From CADEDH01 sp965262175 (lineage in GTDB: Bacteria; Actinomycetota; Acidimicrobiia; Acidimicrobiales; SZUA-35): a stretch of DNA of 64,000 nt. A program made the translations under genes and the position numbers. The stretch spans positions 310,001 through 374,000 of the forward strand of contig CBDHES010000022.1 of the NCBI GenBank assembly GCA_965262175.1, given 5' to 3'. The first letter of the stretch is position 1. The number at the start of each line of letters is the position of its first letter. Below are positions 35,425-43,903 of this stretch, piece after piece. Under the pieces are notes generated by a model that had not been told where the DNA came from, did not search any database, and saw nothing but the letters and a program-made list of their open reading frames with translations.

Positions 35425-36555
35425 TTGCCCCGATTCATGCGAAGCGTCTGGTTCATCGGACTGGTGGCGGCGATCGCCATCATCGTCCTGGGCCAGGTGT
35501 TCGACGTCTCGGCGGCGGTGATCGCCCTGGCCCTGTTGGCCGTGTTCACCGCGGCGGCGACCCGGATCAGTACCCGCTACGTCGCCTCTCGGCTGTTGTC
35601 GTTGATCCCGGTGATGCTGGCGGTGACGTTCCTCAGCTTCATCATGCTCAACCTGCTGCCGGGCGACATCGCCGTCATCATCCTCGGATCGGAGGCCACC
35701 CCCGAGGCCATCGCCGAGTTCCGCGAGGAGCATCGCCTCGACGATCCGGTCGTCGCCCGCTACGGGGTGTGGCTGGGCAACGCCGTCCAGGGCGACCTCG
35801 GGGAGTCACCCCGGCTGAACGAACCGGTGGCGGAGGGCCTGGGCCGAACGTTGCCGATCTCGTTGCAGTTCATGATCTACACCCAGATCTTCGCGTTGGC
35901 GGTCGCCATCCCTCTCGGGATCTTCACCGGGTACCGGTCGGGCGACAAGGTCGACGACGTCATCACCACCACGGCGTTCGGGGTGTTGGCGATCCCCAAC
36001 TTCGTGCTCGGCCTCGTCCTCGTGTTCTTCTTCGCCCTCGGCGGGTTCACGTTCCTCGGCCGGAACTGGGGCATGGAACTCCTCCCGCCCATCGGCTACG
36101 TGCCGTTCGGGGAGAGTGCGGTGGAGCACATCCGGCGGTGGATCCTCCCGGTCCTGGCCCTCGGCCTGGGCCAGGCGGTCGTCTACATGCGGCTGCTCCG
36201 CAACGACATGATCGCCACCCTCCAGGAGGACTTCATCGCCGTGGCCAAGGCCAAGGGGATGAGCACCCGACGAATCCTGCTGTCCCACGCCCTCCGACCG
36301 TCCAGCTTCACGATGCTGACCGTGGCCGGCGTCAACCTCGGTGCGCTCGTCGGCGGGTCGTTGATCCTGGAGACGATCTTCAACATCCCCGGCGTCGGTC
36401 TCTACCTCTCATCGGCGATCTTCCAGCGGGACTGGCTGGTCGTCCAGGGCGTCGTCGTCGTCCTGGCCGTCGGCTTCGTCTTCGCCAACTTCGCCGTCGA
36501 CGTGATCTACGCCGTCCTCGACCCTCGGATTCGCCATGCTCGAACAATCGCCTAG
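35425..36555 (+). CDS. Oligopeptide ABC transporter permease (OppB/DppB-like) with N-terminal extension
   Basis: A 376-residue inner-membrane permease. The family proper begins near residue 50 with TRYVASRLLSLIPVMLAVTFLSFIMLNLLPGD, and the EAA loop is DFIAVAKAKGMSTRRILLSHALRPS. The preceding 50 residues add two hydrophobic segments (SVWFIGLVAAIAIIVLG and AAVIALALLAVFTAA) that standard OppB proteins of about 310-340 residues lack. TTG start chosen on the ribosome-binding site. It overlaps the next permease gene by 20 nt. Confidence 0.9.
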   Translation: MPRFMRSVWFIGLVAAIAIIVLGQVFDVSAAVIALALLAVFTAAATRISTRYVASRLLSLIPVMLAVTFLSFIMLNLLPGDIAVIILGSEATPEAIAEFREEHRLDDPVVARYGVWLGNAVQGDLGESPRLNEPVAEGLGRTLPISLQFMIYTQIFALAVAIPLGIFTGYRSGDKVDDVITTTAFGVLAIPNFVLGLVLVFFFALGGFTFLGRNWGMELLPPIGYVPFGESAVEHIRRWILPVLALGLGQAVVYMRLLRNDMIATLQEDFIAVAKAKGMSTRRILLSHALRPSSFTMLTVAGVNLGALVGGSLILETIFNIPGVGLYLSSAIFQRDWLVVQGVVVVLAVGFVFANFAVDVIYAVLDPRIRHARTIA

Positions 36556-37501
36556 CCGCGCCGACGACCTCCTGACCGACGATCGACCGCTGAGCCCGGC
36601 CGCCGTCGACGACCTGGTCGACGAGACCCCGGCCGAGGACACCAGCTACCAACGCAAGAAGCTCGGGGTGTTCTTCTGGCTGGCGGTGGCGTGGGTCATC
36701 GGGTTGGTGCTGGCCTCGTTGTTCGCCGACCTGCTGCCCCTCAAGGACCCGAACGACACCTTCCGGGGCACGAGCCGTGAAGGCCCGAGCACCGCCCACT
36801 GGTTCGGTAACGACAACATCGGCAAGGACGTGTTCGCCCGAACGATCTACGGAGCCCGGAAGTCGCTCGGTATCGCCTTCACCGCTCAGATCATCGGGTT
36901 CGTGGTCGGGGGGTCGGTCGGCCTCATCGCCGGCTTCTACCGGAAGCGGATCGAGAGCGTGCTGACCGGCGCGCTCGACGTCCTGCTGGCGTTCCCGGCA
37001 CTGATCCTCGCCCTGGTGCTGGCCCTGTTCCTGGCCGAGACCGACGTTCCGGTGCTCAGCTTCCTGGCCGGCTCGCCGACCAAGGCCATCATCTGGGCGC
37101 TCGGCATCCTGGCCATTCCCACCATCGCCCGCATCACCCGGGCCGGCGTGCTGGTCAACGCCGAGCGGGAGTACGTGCTGGCGTCGCGGACGCTGGGGGC
37201 TCGGGACCTGCGCATCATGACCCGGGAGATCCTGCCCAACGTCCTGCCGGCCATGCTGGCCTTCTCCCTCATCGGGGTCTCGTTCCTGATCATCGTCGAG
37301 GCGGCCCTGGCCTTCCTCGGCCTCGGCGACCTGAACACCCCGAGCTGGGGCGTGATGATCAACCTCGGCCGGTCCGACCTCGACCGGGCACCGCACGCCG
37401 TGTTCTTCCCGGCGCTGTTCATGTTCCTGACGGTCCTCTCGATCAACTACATCGGCGACCGGATCCGCCAGTACGTCGACGTCAAGGAGTCGGCGCTCTG
37501 A
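36536..37501 (+). CDS. Oligopeptide ABC transporter permease (OppC/DppC-like)
   Basis: A 321-residue permease, partner of the upstream OppB-like protein. After a 40-residue acidic cytoplasmic tail come the first helix (FFWLAVAWVIGLVLASLFADLLP), the typical HWFGNDNIGKDVFARTIYGARKSL segment and the EAA loop REYVLASRTLGARDLRIMTREILPN. Its start lies within the end of oppB (20-nt overlap) and its TGA overlaps the ATG of the ATPase gene by one base, so the three are translated together. Confidence 0.93.
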   Translation: MLEQSPSRADDLLTDDRPLSPAAVDDLVDETPAEDTSYQRKKLGVFFWLAVAWVIGLVLASLFADLLPLKDPNDTFRGTSREGPSTAHWFGNDNIGKDVFARTIYGARKSLGIAFTAQIIGFVVGGSVGLIAGFYRKRIESVLTGALDVLLAFPALILALVLALFLAETDVPVLSFLAGSPTKAIIWALGILAIPTIARITRAGVLVNAEREYVLASRTLGARDLRIMTREILPNVLPAMLAFSLIGVSFLIIVEAALAFLGLGDLNTPSWGVMINLGRSDLDRAPHAVFFPALFMFLTVLSINYIGDRIRQYVDVKESAL

Positions 37502-38859
37502 TGGCCGGAAGCGGATTCGCCCACCTCCGACCGCCCGACGAGACCCTGGTCCGGGTCGAGAACATGGTCGTCGAGTTCCCCCTCGGCAACAGCGGCCTCC
37601 GGGTCCACGCCGTCTCCGACGTCAGCTTCGACATCCAGGAGGGTGAGACCCTGGGCCTCGTCGGGGAGTCGGGCTGCGGGAAGACCACCACCGGCCGGGC
37701 CATGATGCAGGTCCCGACCCCCACCTCCGGCTCGGTCCTGCTCGACTCGGTCGACCTGACCGGGCTCGGCAACGAGGAGATCCGGGACGTCCGGTCGAAG
37801 ATGCAGATGATCTTCCAGGACCCGATCTCGTCCCTCAACCCCCGCCGGACGATCCGCCAGATCGTCGCCGAGCCCCTCGTCATCGAGTGGCTCGACGGCA
37901 TCGGACGTACCCCGATTTCGCGGCTCTGGGAGCGCTACGTCCGGTGGCTGATGCCGGTGTGGGGTTGGATGTGGCGGTGGTTCCGCTGGGTGCTGATCGC
38001 GCTCGGCATCGGGGCGGCGATGTGGTCGATCGGTGAGAGCACCTCGTTCGACTCGCTGACCCCGGCGTCGTTTGCGCTGCTGATCCCGGCTGCGGTCGTG
38101 GCCGCCCCGTTCGCCGCGGTCTGGGTCCTCACCGCGGCCCTGTGGATCGTGATGGTGCTGCTGATGCCGTTCTTCGCCGTTCCCCGGGCGATCAAGATCC
38201 GCCGCGATTCGGCCCGATTCTGGGCGGGGGCCGAGGAGCGGGTCCGGGAGGTGCTGACGACCGTCGGCCTCGATCCCGACGTGGCGATGGACAAGCGACC
38301 GTTCGAGTTCTCGGGCGGCCAGGCCCAGCGGATCTGCATCGCCCGGGCTCTGACGCTGGACCCCAAGGTCCTGATCTGCGACGAGCCGGTCTCGGCGCTC
38401 GATGTCTCGGTCCAGGCCCAGATCCTCAACCTCCTGGAGGAGATGAAGGAGACCTACGGCCTCACGATGGTGTTCATCTCCCACGACCTGGCGGTGGTGA
38501 AGAACATCTCCGACCGGGTGGCGGTGATGTACCTGGGCAAGGTGTGCGAGATCGCCCCGCCCGACGAGCTCTACGCCCGACCGGCCCACCCGTACTCGGC
38601 CGCGCTGATCAGCTCGATCCCGGTCCCCGACCCGGCGATCGACCAGCGGGAGATCGCCGCCATCGAGGGCGAGCTGCCGTCCCCGATCGCCCCGCCGAGC
38701 GGATGCCGGTTCCGGACCCGGTGTCCCCGGGCCACCGAGGTGTGCACCGATACCGAACCGACGATCCAGGCCATCGGGGGCGGTCACTTCGTGGCCTGCC
38801 ACCACCCGCTCCTGGAGCCGGCATCGACCAACGGCGCCGCCCTGGCCACCGCCCACTGA
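37501..38859 (+). CDS. Oligopeptide ABC ATPase (OppF/DppF-like) with a membrane-spanning insert
   Basis: A 452-residue ABC ATPase with intact motifs: Walker A GESGCGKTT (55-63), Q-loop FQDPISSLNP (Gln106), signature FSGGQAQR (270-277), Walker B LICDEP (291-296), H-loop ISHDLAV and the C-terminal Cys-bearing OppF tail. Between the Q-loop and the signature, where OppF normally has about 20 residues (EPL... to ...RVREVL), there are about 120. The extra 100 (about 136-236) are Trp-rich and hydrophobic, with one probable membrane helix near 158-175 and a hairpin of two near 189-226 (FALLIPAAVVAAPFAAVWVL, then WIVMVLLMPFFAV), flanked by basic residues. The frame is continuous, so this is not a chimera of two genes. 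Start ATG overlaps the oppC stop. Confidence 0.9.
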   Translation: MAGSGFAHLRPPDETLVRVENMVVEFPLGNSGLRVHAVSDVSFDIQEGETLGLVGESGCGKTTTGRAMMQVPTPTSGSVLLDSVDLTGLGNEEIRDVRSKMQMIFQDPISSLNPRRTIRQIVAEPLVIEWLDGIGRTPISRLWERYVRWLMPVWGWMWRWFRWVLIALGIGAAMWSIGESTSFDSLTPASFALLIPAAVVAAPFAAVWVLTAALWIVMVLLMPFFAVPRAIKIRRDSARFWAGAEERVREVLTTVGLDPDVAMDKRPFEFSGGQAQRICIARALTLDPKVLICDEPVSALDVSVQAQILNLLEEMKETYGLTMVFISHDLAVVKNISDRVAVMYLGKVCEIAPPDELYARPAHPYSAALISSIPVPDPAIDQREIAAIEGELPSPIAPPSGCRFRTRCPRATEVCTDTEPTIQAIGGGHFVACHHPLLEPASTNGAALATAH

Positions 38860-38929
38860 GCCGGCTCGCCATGCGCCCGTCCGGCGAGCCCCCGACCCGA
38901 GCCGCCTCGGCGACGACCAGGATCCGACC

Positions 38930-40018
38930 GTGACCGAGCACACCCCCACACCGGCGACCGTCGCCGTCGTCCCCGGTGACGACGCCGCCCCCGAGGCGAT
39001 GGCCGCCTCGGTCGAGGTGCTGGAGGCGATGGACCTCCCGATCGATCTCGACGTGCTCCCCGACGGTGCCGAATTGGCGGCCCTCCGGCCCGATGAGCGG
39101 GAGGCCCAGGTCGTCGAGCGACTCGACCGGGCGACCACCGTGCTCTTCGGGTCATCGAATGGCACCACGCCCGGCATCGCCCACCTCCGCTGGAATCGGG
39201 GGACCTTCGCCAACGTGCGGCCGGTCCGGTGGCGCCCCGGCTACCGGTCGCCGATGGCCCGGCCCGACGAGCTCGACTACATCATCGTCAGGGAGAACCT
39301 GGAGGATGCCTACATCGGGGTCATGGGCGATGCCGAGGACCTCCGGGCCGCCGGCCTCGTCGGTCCCCGGGCCCGGATCGCCTACGACGGCGAGGGCCGG
39401 TACGCAGCCAAGATCATCACCCGGGAAGGCACGGAGAAGGTGGCCCGGTTCAGCTACGAGCTGGCCCGAACCCGGGCGTCGGTCACCGGTCGGGCGCCGA
39501 CGTTGACCGTCTCGGCCAAGACCAACATGCTCCCCGCCACCGACCGGTGGTTCTGCTCGATCGTCGAGGAGGTCGGCGGTGACTACCCCGACGTCGAGCT
39601 GTCGACCTACATCGTCGACGACATGGCCCACCGCCTCGTCACCCGGCCCGGTGAGCTCGATGTGCTCCTGCTCCCGAACCTGTACGGCGACGTTCTGTCC
39701 GACCTCGGGGCGGGGACGATCGGGGGCATGGGGCTGGCCCCGTCGGGGTGCTACGGCGACGGGTTCGCCTACTTCGAGTCGGCCCACGGCACCGCGCCCG
39801 ACATCGCCGGTCACCACGCCATCAACCCCACCGCCACCCTGTTGTCAGCGGTCATGATGCTGGAGTGGCTGGGGCTCGGCGAGCGGGCGGCCCGGCTCGA
39901 CCGCGCCGTTGGCGACGTCTACGCCGAGGGCCGCACGCTGACCCCCGATCAGGGGGGAACCGCCACCACCGAGCAGTTCGCGGCGGCGGTCGTCGACCGG
40001 CTCGGACGCCTCGGCTGA
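38930..40018 (+). CDS. Isocitrate/isopropylmalate dehydrogenase family protein
   Basis: A 362-residue beta-decarboxylating dehydrogenase. VRENLEDAYIGVMGDAED matches the substrate-binding RENxE-type loop of isocitrate-like enzymes rather than the leuB loop; SAKTNMLPATDRWF supplies the catalytic Lys, and DLGAGTIGGMGLAPSGCYGDG and FESAHGTAPDIAG are the metal and NAD(P) regions. It could be an isocitrate, homoisocitrate, tartrate or D-malate dehydrogenase. Note that a monomeric isocitrate dehydrogenase is already present at the left edge. GTG start; it follows the opp genes by 70 nt on the same strand. Confidence 0.85.
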   Translation: MTEHTPTPATVAVVPGDDAAPEAMAASVEVLEAMDLPIDLDVLPDGAELAALRPDEREAQVVERLDRATTVLFGSSNGTTPGIAHLRWNRGTFANVRPVRWRPGYRSPMARPDELDYIIVRENLEDAYIGVMGDAEDLRAAGLVGPRARIAYDGEGRYAAKIITREGTEKVARFSYELARTRASVTGRAPTLTVSAKTNMLPATDRWFCSIVEEVGGDYPDVELSTYIVDDMAHRLVTRPGELDVLLLPNLYGDVLSDLGAGTIGGMGLAPSGCYGDGFAYFESAHGTAPDIAGHHAINPTATLLSAVMMLEWLGLGERAARLDRAVGDVYAEGRTLTPDQGGTATTEQFAAAVVDRLGRLG

Positions 40019-40051
40019 GCCGATCGCTGGGCCCGGTCGATGCCCGGCCGG

Positions 40052-40462
40052 TCAGTCGAGGTCGAGGGCGGGGCCGATCAGCTGCCAGCCGTCGTAGCCG
40101 TAGGCCACGAACCCGAACAGGGCGATCGCCCCGCCGGCGATGCTGAGGTTCTTCATGAACATCGCCATCTCGACCTGTTGCCGCTCGCCCTCGTCACCCC
40201 AGAACGGGTGCATCACGAAGGCGATGATCAGCACGAGGAGGGCGAGTCCGGCCAGGGCGAGATCGGTCCAGATGCCGAGGATGACGCCGAGCCCACCGGC
40301 GAGGAACAGCGCCCCGCTCAGCTGGGCGGCCAGCTTGGGGGCCGGCACGCCCCTCGTCGCTGCGGTCTGGGCCGTGACGTCGGCCTGCAGCAGATGGCCG
40401 ATGCCCGACCCGATGAAGATGAGCGAGAACAGCACCCGCCCAATCATCACGATGAGATCCAT
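40052..40462 (-). CDS. DoxX family membrane protein
   Basis: A 136-residue protein with four hydrophobic helices, the DoxX/DoxD layout. The opening LIVMIGRVLFSLIFIGSGIGHL and the KLAAQLSGALFLAGGLGVILG segment are typical. Some DoxX proteins act in membrane redox protection, others are uncharacterised. GGGGAG lies 7 nt before the ATG. It converges with the dehydrogenase gene (33-nt gap). Confidence 0.85.
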   Translation of the reverse strand: MDLIVMIGRVLFSLIFIGSGIGHLLQADVTAQTAATRGVPAPKLAAQLSGALFLAGGLGVILGIWTDLALAGLALLVLIIAFVMHPFWGDEGERQQVEMAMFMKNLSIAGGAIALFGFVAYGYDGWQLIGPALDLD

Positions 40463-40554
40463 GATCGTTCTCCCCTACCGCCGTGGATACCCGCAGGCGC
40501 GACCCTACACCGGCCCCGTCGTCGGCGCCGGTGGACGACGACCAGGAAAAACGA

Positions 40555-42162
40555 TCAGGTGAGCACGAGGCCGGCGTAGCCGTCGGCCGCCACCTCGTCG
40601 CACCGCTCCCGGAACTGGGGTCCCCCGCCGGCGTAGAGGAGGAACCGGCGCTCGGTTCGGCCCAGGTTGTCGTTCACCCCCATGAACCAGGAGTTGACCC
40701 TGCTGAGCAGCATCCGCTCCGCGGTCTCGTGGACATGGTCGGTCCACGCCCGTTCGGCGGCCGCGGTCGGCTCGCACCGGACCACCCCCTCCGCCTCGAG
40801 GTGGCGGACCAGATCGGTGACCCAGTCGACGTTCTGTTCGATGCACCGGGGCATGTTGCAGAAGGTCGAGGCGTTGTGGGGGCCGACGAGGGTGAACAGG
40901 TTGGGGAAGCCCCCCACCGTCATACCGAGGAACGTGACCGGTCCGTCGGCCCACTTGTCGGCCAGTGACATCCCCCCGGCCCCGCGGAAGTCGATCCGGT
41001 CGAAGGCGCCGGTCACCGCGTCGAACCCGGTGGCGTAGATGATGACGTCCAGCTCGTGGAGGCCGGCGTCGGTGACCACGCCATCGGGGGTGATCTCCCG
41101 GATCGGATCGGTCATCAGGTCGACCAGCGTCACGTCGGGCCGGTTGTACGTCTCGTAGTAGTTGGTCTCCATCGGAACCCGCCGGGTCCCGAAGCCGTGG
41201 TCGGTGGGGATCAGCTTCTCGGCCAGCTCTGGATCGTCGACCCGCTCCCGGATCTTGTCGGCGGCGAAGGCGCTGAGCGTGGCGTTGGCCTCCTCGTTGA
41301 CCAGCACGTCGCGGAAGTTGGCCATCCAGATCCCGAATCCCGGTTCCGCCCACAGCTTCTCATAGAGCGCGAGGCGCTCCTCCTCGTCGACCTCGAGCGC
41401 CTTCCGTCGATCGGAGTCGTGGAGGAAGTGGGCGAAGGTCTCGTTGCACTGGGCGAAGATCTCCCGGTACCGGGCCTTGATGTCGGCCTGCTCGTCAGCG
41501 GTGATCGGACGGTTGTGGAGCGGCGCGCACCAGTTGGGTCGCCGCTGGAACACCGTCAGCTGCCCGGCCTGCTCGGCGACCAGCGGGATCAGCTGGACGG
41601 CGGTGGCCCCCGTCCCGATGACGCCGACCCGCCGGCCGGCGAGGTCGAACGGCTGGCGGGGCCAGTCGGAGGTGTGGAACGCCGGCCCGGCGAAGGTGTC
41701 GCGGCCCTCGATGGCCGGCAGGGTCGGCACCGACAAGGCCCCCATGGCCGTGATCAGGTACCGGCACCGGTACCGGTCGCCGCCGTCGGTGTGCACCGTC
41801 CATCGGTTGACCTCCTCGTCGTAGTGGGCGGCCACGACGCGGGTCTCGAAGGCGATGTCTCGCCGCAGGTCGAACCGATCGGCCACGTGTTCCAGGTACC
41901 GGAGGTTCTCCGGTTGGGCCGAGAAGTGCTCGGTCCACTCCCACTCCTGGAGGAGGTCGTCGTCGAAGGAGTACCCGTAGCTGTAGCTCTCGGAATCGAA
42001 CCGTGCCCCCGGGTACCGGTTCCAGTACCAGGTGCCGCCGACCCCGGTTCCGGCTTCGATGACCTTCGTCGCCAGACCGAGCTCTCGGAGCCGGTGGAGC
42101 ATGTAGAGGCCGGACACCCCGGCCCCGATGACGACGACATCGAACGTCTGGTCCTCGGTCAT
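40555..42162 (-). CDS. Flavin-containing Baeyer-Villiger-type monooxygenase
   Basis: A 535-residue class B flavoprotein monooxygenase. It has an FAD Rossmann motif GAGVSGLYM, an NADPH Rossmann motif GTGATAVQ, and between them the Baeyer-Villiger fingerprint FAGPAFHTSDWP. Such enzymes insert oxygen next to a ketone, giving an ester or lactone. The N-terminal GVGGTWYWNRYPGARFDSESYSYGYSF is strongly conserved in the cyclohexanone/phenylacetone group. TACGTT sits 6 nt before the ATG. Confidence 0.92.
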   Translation of the reverse strand: MTEDQTFDVVVIGAGVSGLYMLHRLRELGLATKVIEAGTGVGGTWYWNRYPGARFDSESYSYGYSFDDDLLQEWEWTEHFSAQPENLRYLEHVADRFDLRRDIAFETRVVAAHYDEEVNRWTVHTDGGDRYRCRYLITAMGALSVPTLPAIEGRDTFAGPAFHTSDWPRQPFDLAGRRVGVIGTGATAVQLIPLVAEQAGQLTVFQRRPNWCAPLHNRPITADEQADIKARYREIFAQCNETFAHFLHDSDRRKALEVDEEERLALYEKLWAEPGFGIWMANFRDVLVNEEANATLSAFAADKIRERVDDPELAEKLIPTDHGFGTRRVPMETNYYETYNRPDVTLVDLMTDPIREITPDGVVTDAGLHELDVIIYATGFDAVTGAFDRIDFRGAGGMSLADKWADGPVTFLGMTVGGFPNLFTLVGPHNASTFCNMPRCIEQNVDWVTDLVRHLEAEGVVRCEPTAAAERAWTDHVHETAERMLLSRVNSWFMGVNDNLGRTERRFLLYAGGGPQFRERCDEVAADGYAGLVLT

Positions 42163-42168
42163 CGCCTC

Positions 42169-42174
42169 AACGTA
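42169..42174 (-). promoter_or_regulatory. Candidate -10 hexamer for the monooxygenase
   Basis: TACGTT on the minus strand, exactly 6 nt before the ATG at 42162 (leaderless pattern). Confidence 0.4.
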
Positions 42175-42214
42175 GTGGGGTCGACCCCTCGCTTCGAAAC
42201 GACCGCTCGGTGGT

Positions 42215-42220
42215 TAGGGT
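42215..42220 (+). promoter_or_regulatory. Candidate -10 hexamer for the DUF2461 gene
   Basis: TAGGGT, exactly 6 nt before the ATG at 42227 (leaderless pattern), back to back with the monooxygenase promoter 40 nt away. Confidence 0.4.
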
Positions 42221-42226
42221 CGGGGC

Positions 42227-42913
42227 ATGGCCGATCGGTACTTCACCCCCGCCCTGTTCCGGTTCCTCCGGGACCTGGCGGCCAACAACGACCGGGCGTG
42301 GTTCAAGGAGAACCAGGAGCGGTACGAGTCGGCCGTCCGCCAGCCGGCCCTCGACTTCATCACCGACTACGGTCCGCTGCTGGCCAAGGTCTCGCCCCAC
42401 TTCACGGCCGACGCCCGGACGGTCGGCGGCTCGCTGTTCCGGATCCAGCGAGACACCCGCTTCTCGAAGGACAAAACCCCGTACAAGCTGAACACCGGGA
42501 TGCACTTCCGCCACGACCGGGGGGCCGACGCCCACGCTCCCGGGTTCTACCTCCACCTGGAGCCCGGCTCGTGCTTCATGGGCGTGGGCCTGTGGCGGCC
42601 ACCGTCGGCCGTCGCCTATCAGATCCGGTCCCGGATCGACGCCGAGCGGTCGACGTGGCGGAAGGTGGCCCACGGCAAGCGTTTCACCGACGCCTTCGCC
42701 CTCGAAGGGGAATCCCTGCAGCGGAACCCGAAGGGCTACGGCGACGACCACCCGGACCTGACCGACCTCAAGCGGAAGGACTTCATCGCCACCGCCCGGT
42801 TGACCCAGACCGAGGTGACCTCGGCCGACTTCATGAACCGCTTCCACGACCGGGTGAAGCGGGGCGCCCCGTTCATGGAGTTCCTGTGCGACGCCGTCGG
42901 CGTGCCGTTCTGA
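42227..42913 (+). CDS. DUF2461 (TIGR02453) family protein
   Basis: A 228-residue protein of the DUF2461 family, whose function is unknown. Recognised by FRFLRDLAANNDRAWFKENQERYE at the start, then RIQRDTRFSKDKTPYKLN and FYLHLEPGSCFMGVGLW. Length is normal. It starts at ATG 42227 with a leaderless-type -10 upstream and is followed 47 nt later by a PhyH gene with its own -10. Confidence 0.9.
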   Translation: MADRYFTPALFRFLRDLAANNDRAWFKENQERYESAVRQPALDFITDYGPLLAKVSPHFTADARTVGGSLFRIQRDTRFSKDKTPYKLNTGMHFRHDRGADAHAPGFYLHLEPGSCFMGVGLWRPPSAVAYQIRSRIDAERSTWRKVAHGKRFTDAFALEGESLQRNPKGYGDDHPDLTDLKRKDFIATARLTQTEVTSADFMNRFHDRVKRGAPFMEFLCDAVGVPF

Positions 42914-42948
42914 TCGGCGGGCGCTCGACCGAACGGCCCGGCTCCGCC

Positions 42949-42954
42949 TAGCGT
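42949..42954 (+). promoter_or_regulatory. Candidate -10 hexamer for the PhyH gene at 42961
   Basis: TAGCGT, exactly 6 nt before the ATG (leaderless pattern). Confidence 0.4.
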
Positions 42955-42960
42955 CGGGTC

Positions 42961-43878
42961 ATGGCGAGCGCGATGACCGCGGAACGGATCCTGACCGACG
43001 ACCAACTCCGGGCCTACGAGCGGGACGGCTACCTGCTGATCGAGTCGCTGCTCGACGACGACTGGTTGACCGAGCTGCGAGCGGCGTCCGATCGCTTCGT
43101 CGAGGCGAGCCGGGAGCTGACGACCTCGACGAAGGTCCTCGATCTCGAACCGGACCACACCGCCGAGCGACCCCGTCTCCGGCGCCTGGTATCGCCCCCC
43201 GACCACGACGACACCTTCCGCCGGCTCACGATGGAGGGCCCCACGGCGCAGCTGGCGATGGAGCTGCTCGGCGGGCCGGTCCGCTACCACCACTCGAAGC
43301 TCAACTACAAGTGGTCCGACGGGGGCGAGGAGGTCAAGTGGCACCAGGACATCCAGTTCTGGCCCCACACCGACTTCTCACCGCTCACGATCGGTGTCTA
43401 CCTGACCGACGTCGACGACGAGATGGGCCCCATGGGGGTGCTCCCGGGCAGCCACCGGGGGCCGCTCCACGACCTGTACGGCCGCGATGGGGCCTGGGCC
43501 GGGGCGATGGGCGACGATGACGTCGCCGACCTCGACCTCGACGCCGTCGTGTGGCTCCGGGGCCCCGCCGGGTCGGTCACCGTGCACAACTGCTGCATGG
43601 TCCACGGGTCGATGCCCAACAACTCGCCTCGCCCCCGGCCACTGCTGCTCCAGACCTACTCGGCCATCGGATCGTTCCCGATCGGCGGGATCGGAGCCAA
43701 CGGGGCCGCCGCCCGGGGCCGACACGGCGGGCGGATCATCGGGGGCCCGTCGCCCCAGGAGATCGTCGTCGACGGACGGTCGATGCGGGGAGCGCCCGAC
43801 TGGTCGCAGACCGGCGCCCCGACGATCTTCGGCTCCCAGCAGGCCGAGCGACCCACCGGCGGACCGACCACGACCTGA
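42961..43878 (+). CDS. Phytanoyl-CoA dioxygenase (PhyH) family oxygenase
   Basis: A 305-residue Fe(II)/2OG oxygenase. The iron ligands are in WHQDIQF (His128, Asp130) and VHGSMPN (His215); the 2OG-anchoring Arg is in SPRPRPLLLQ. DEMGPMGVLPGSHRGPLHDLY is typical of PhyH proteins acting on small molecules, including ectoine-hydroxylase-like members. Substrate unknown. It converges with the LLM gene at 43904. Confidence 0.9.
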   Translation: MASAMTAERILTDDQLRAYERDGYLLIESLLDDDWLTELRAASDRFVEASRELTTSTKVLDLEPDHTAERPRLRRLVSPPDHDDTFRRLTMEGPTAQLAMELLGGPVRYHHSKLNYKWSDGGEEVKWHQDIQFWPHTDFSPLTIGVYLTDVDDEMGPMGVLPGSHRGPLHDLYGRDGAWAGAMGDDDVADLDLDAVVWLRGPAGSVTVHNCCMVHGSMPNNSPRPRPLLLQTYSAIGSFPIGGIGANGAAARGRHGGRIIGGPSPQEIVVDGRSMRGAPDWSQTGAPTIFGSQQAERPTGGPTTT

Positions 43879-43903
43879 CGAACCTCGGCGGGTGATCATC
43901 CGG

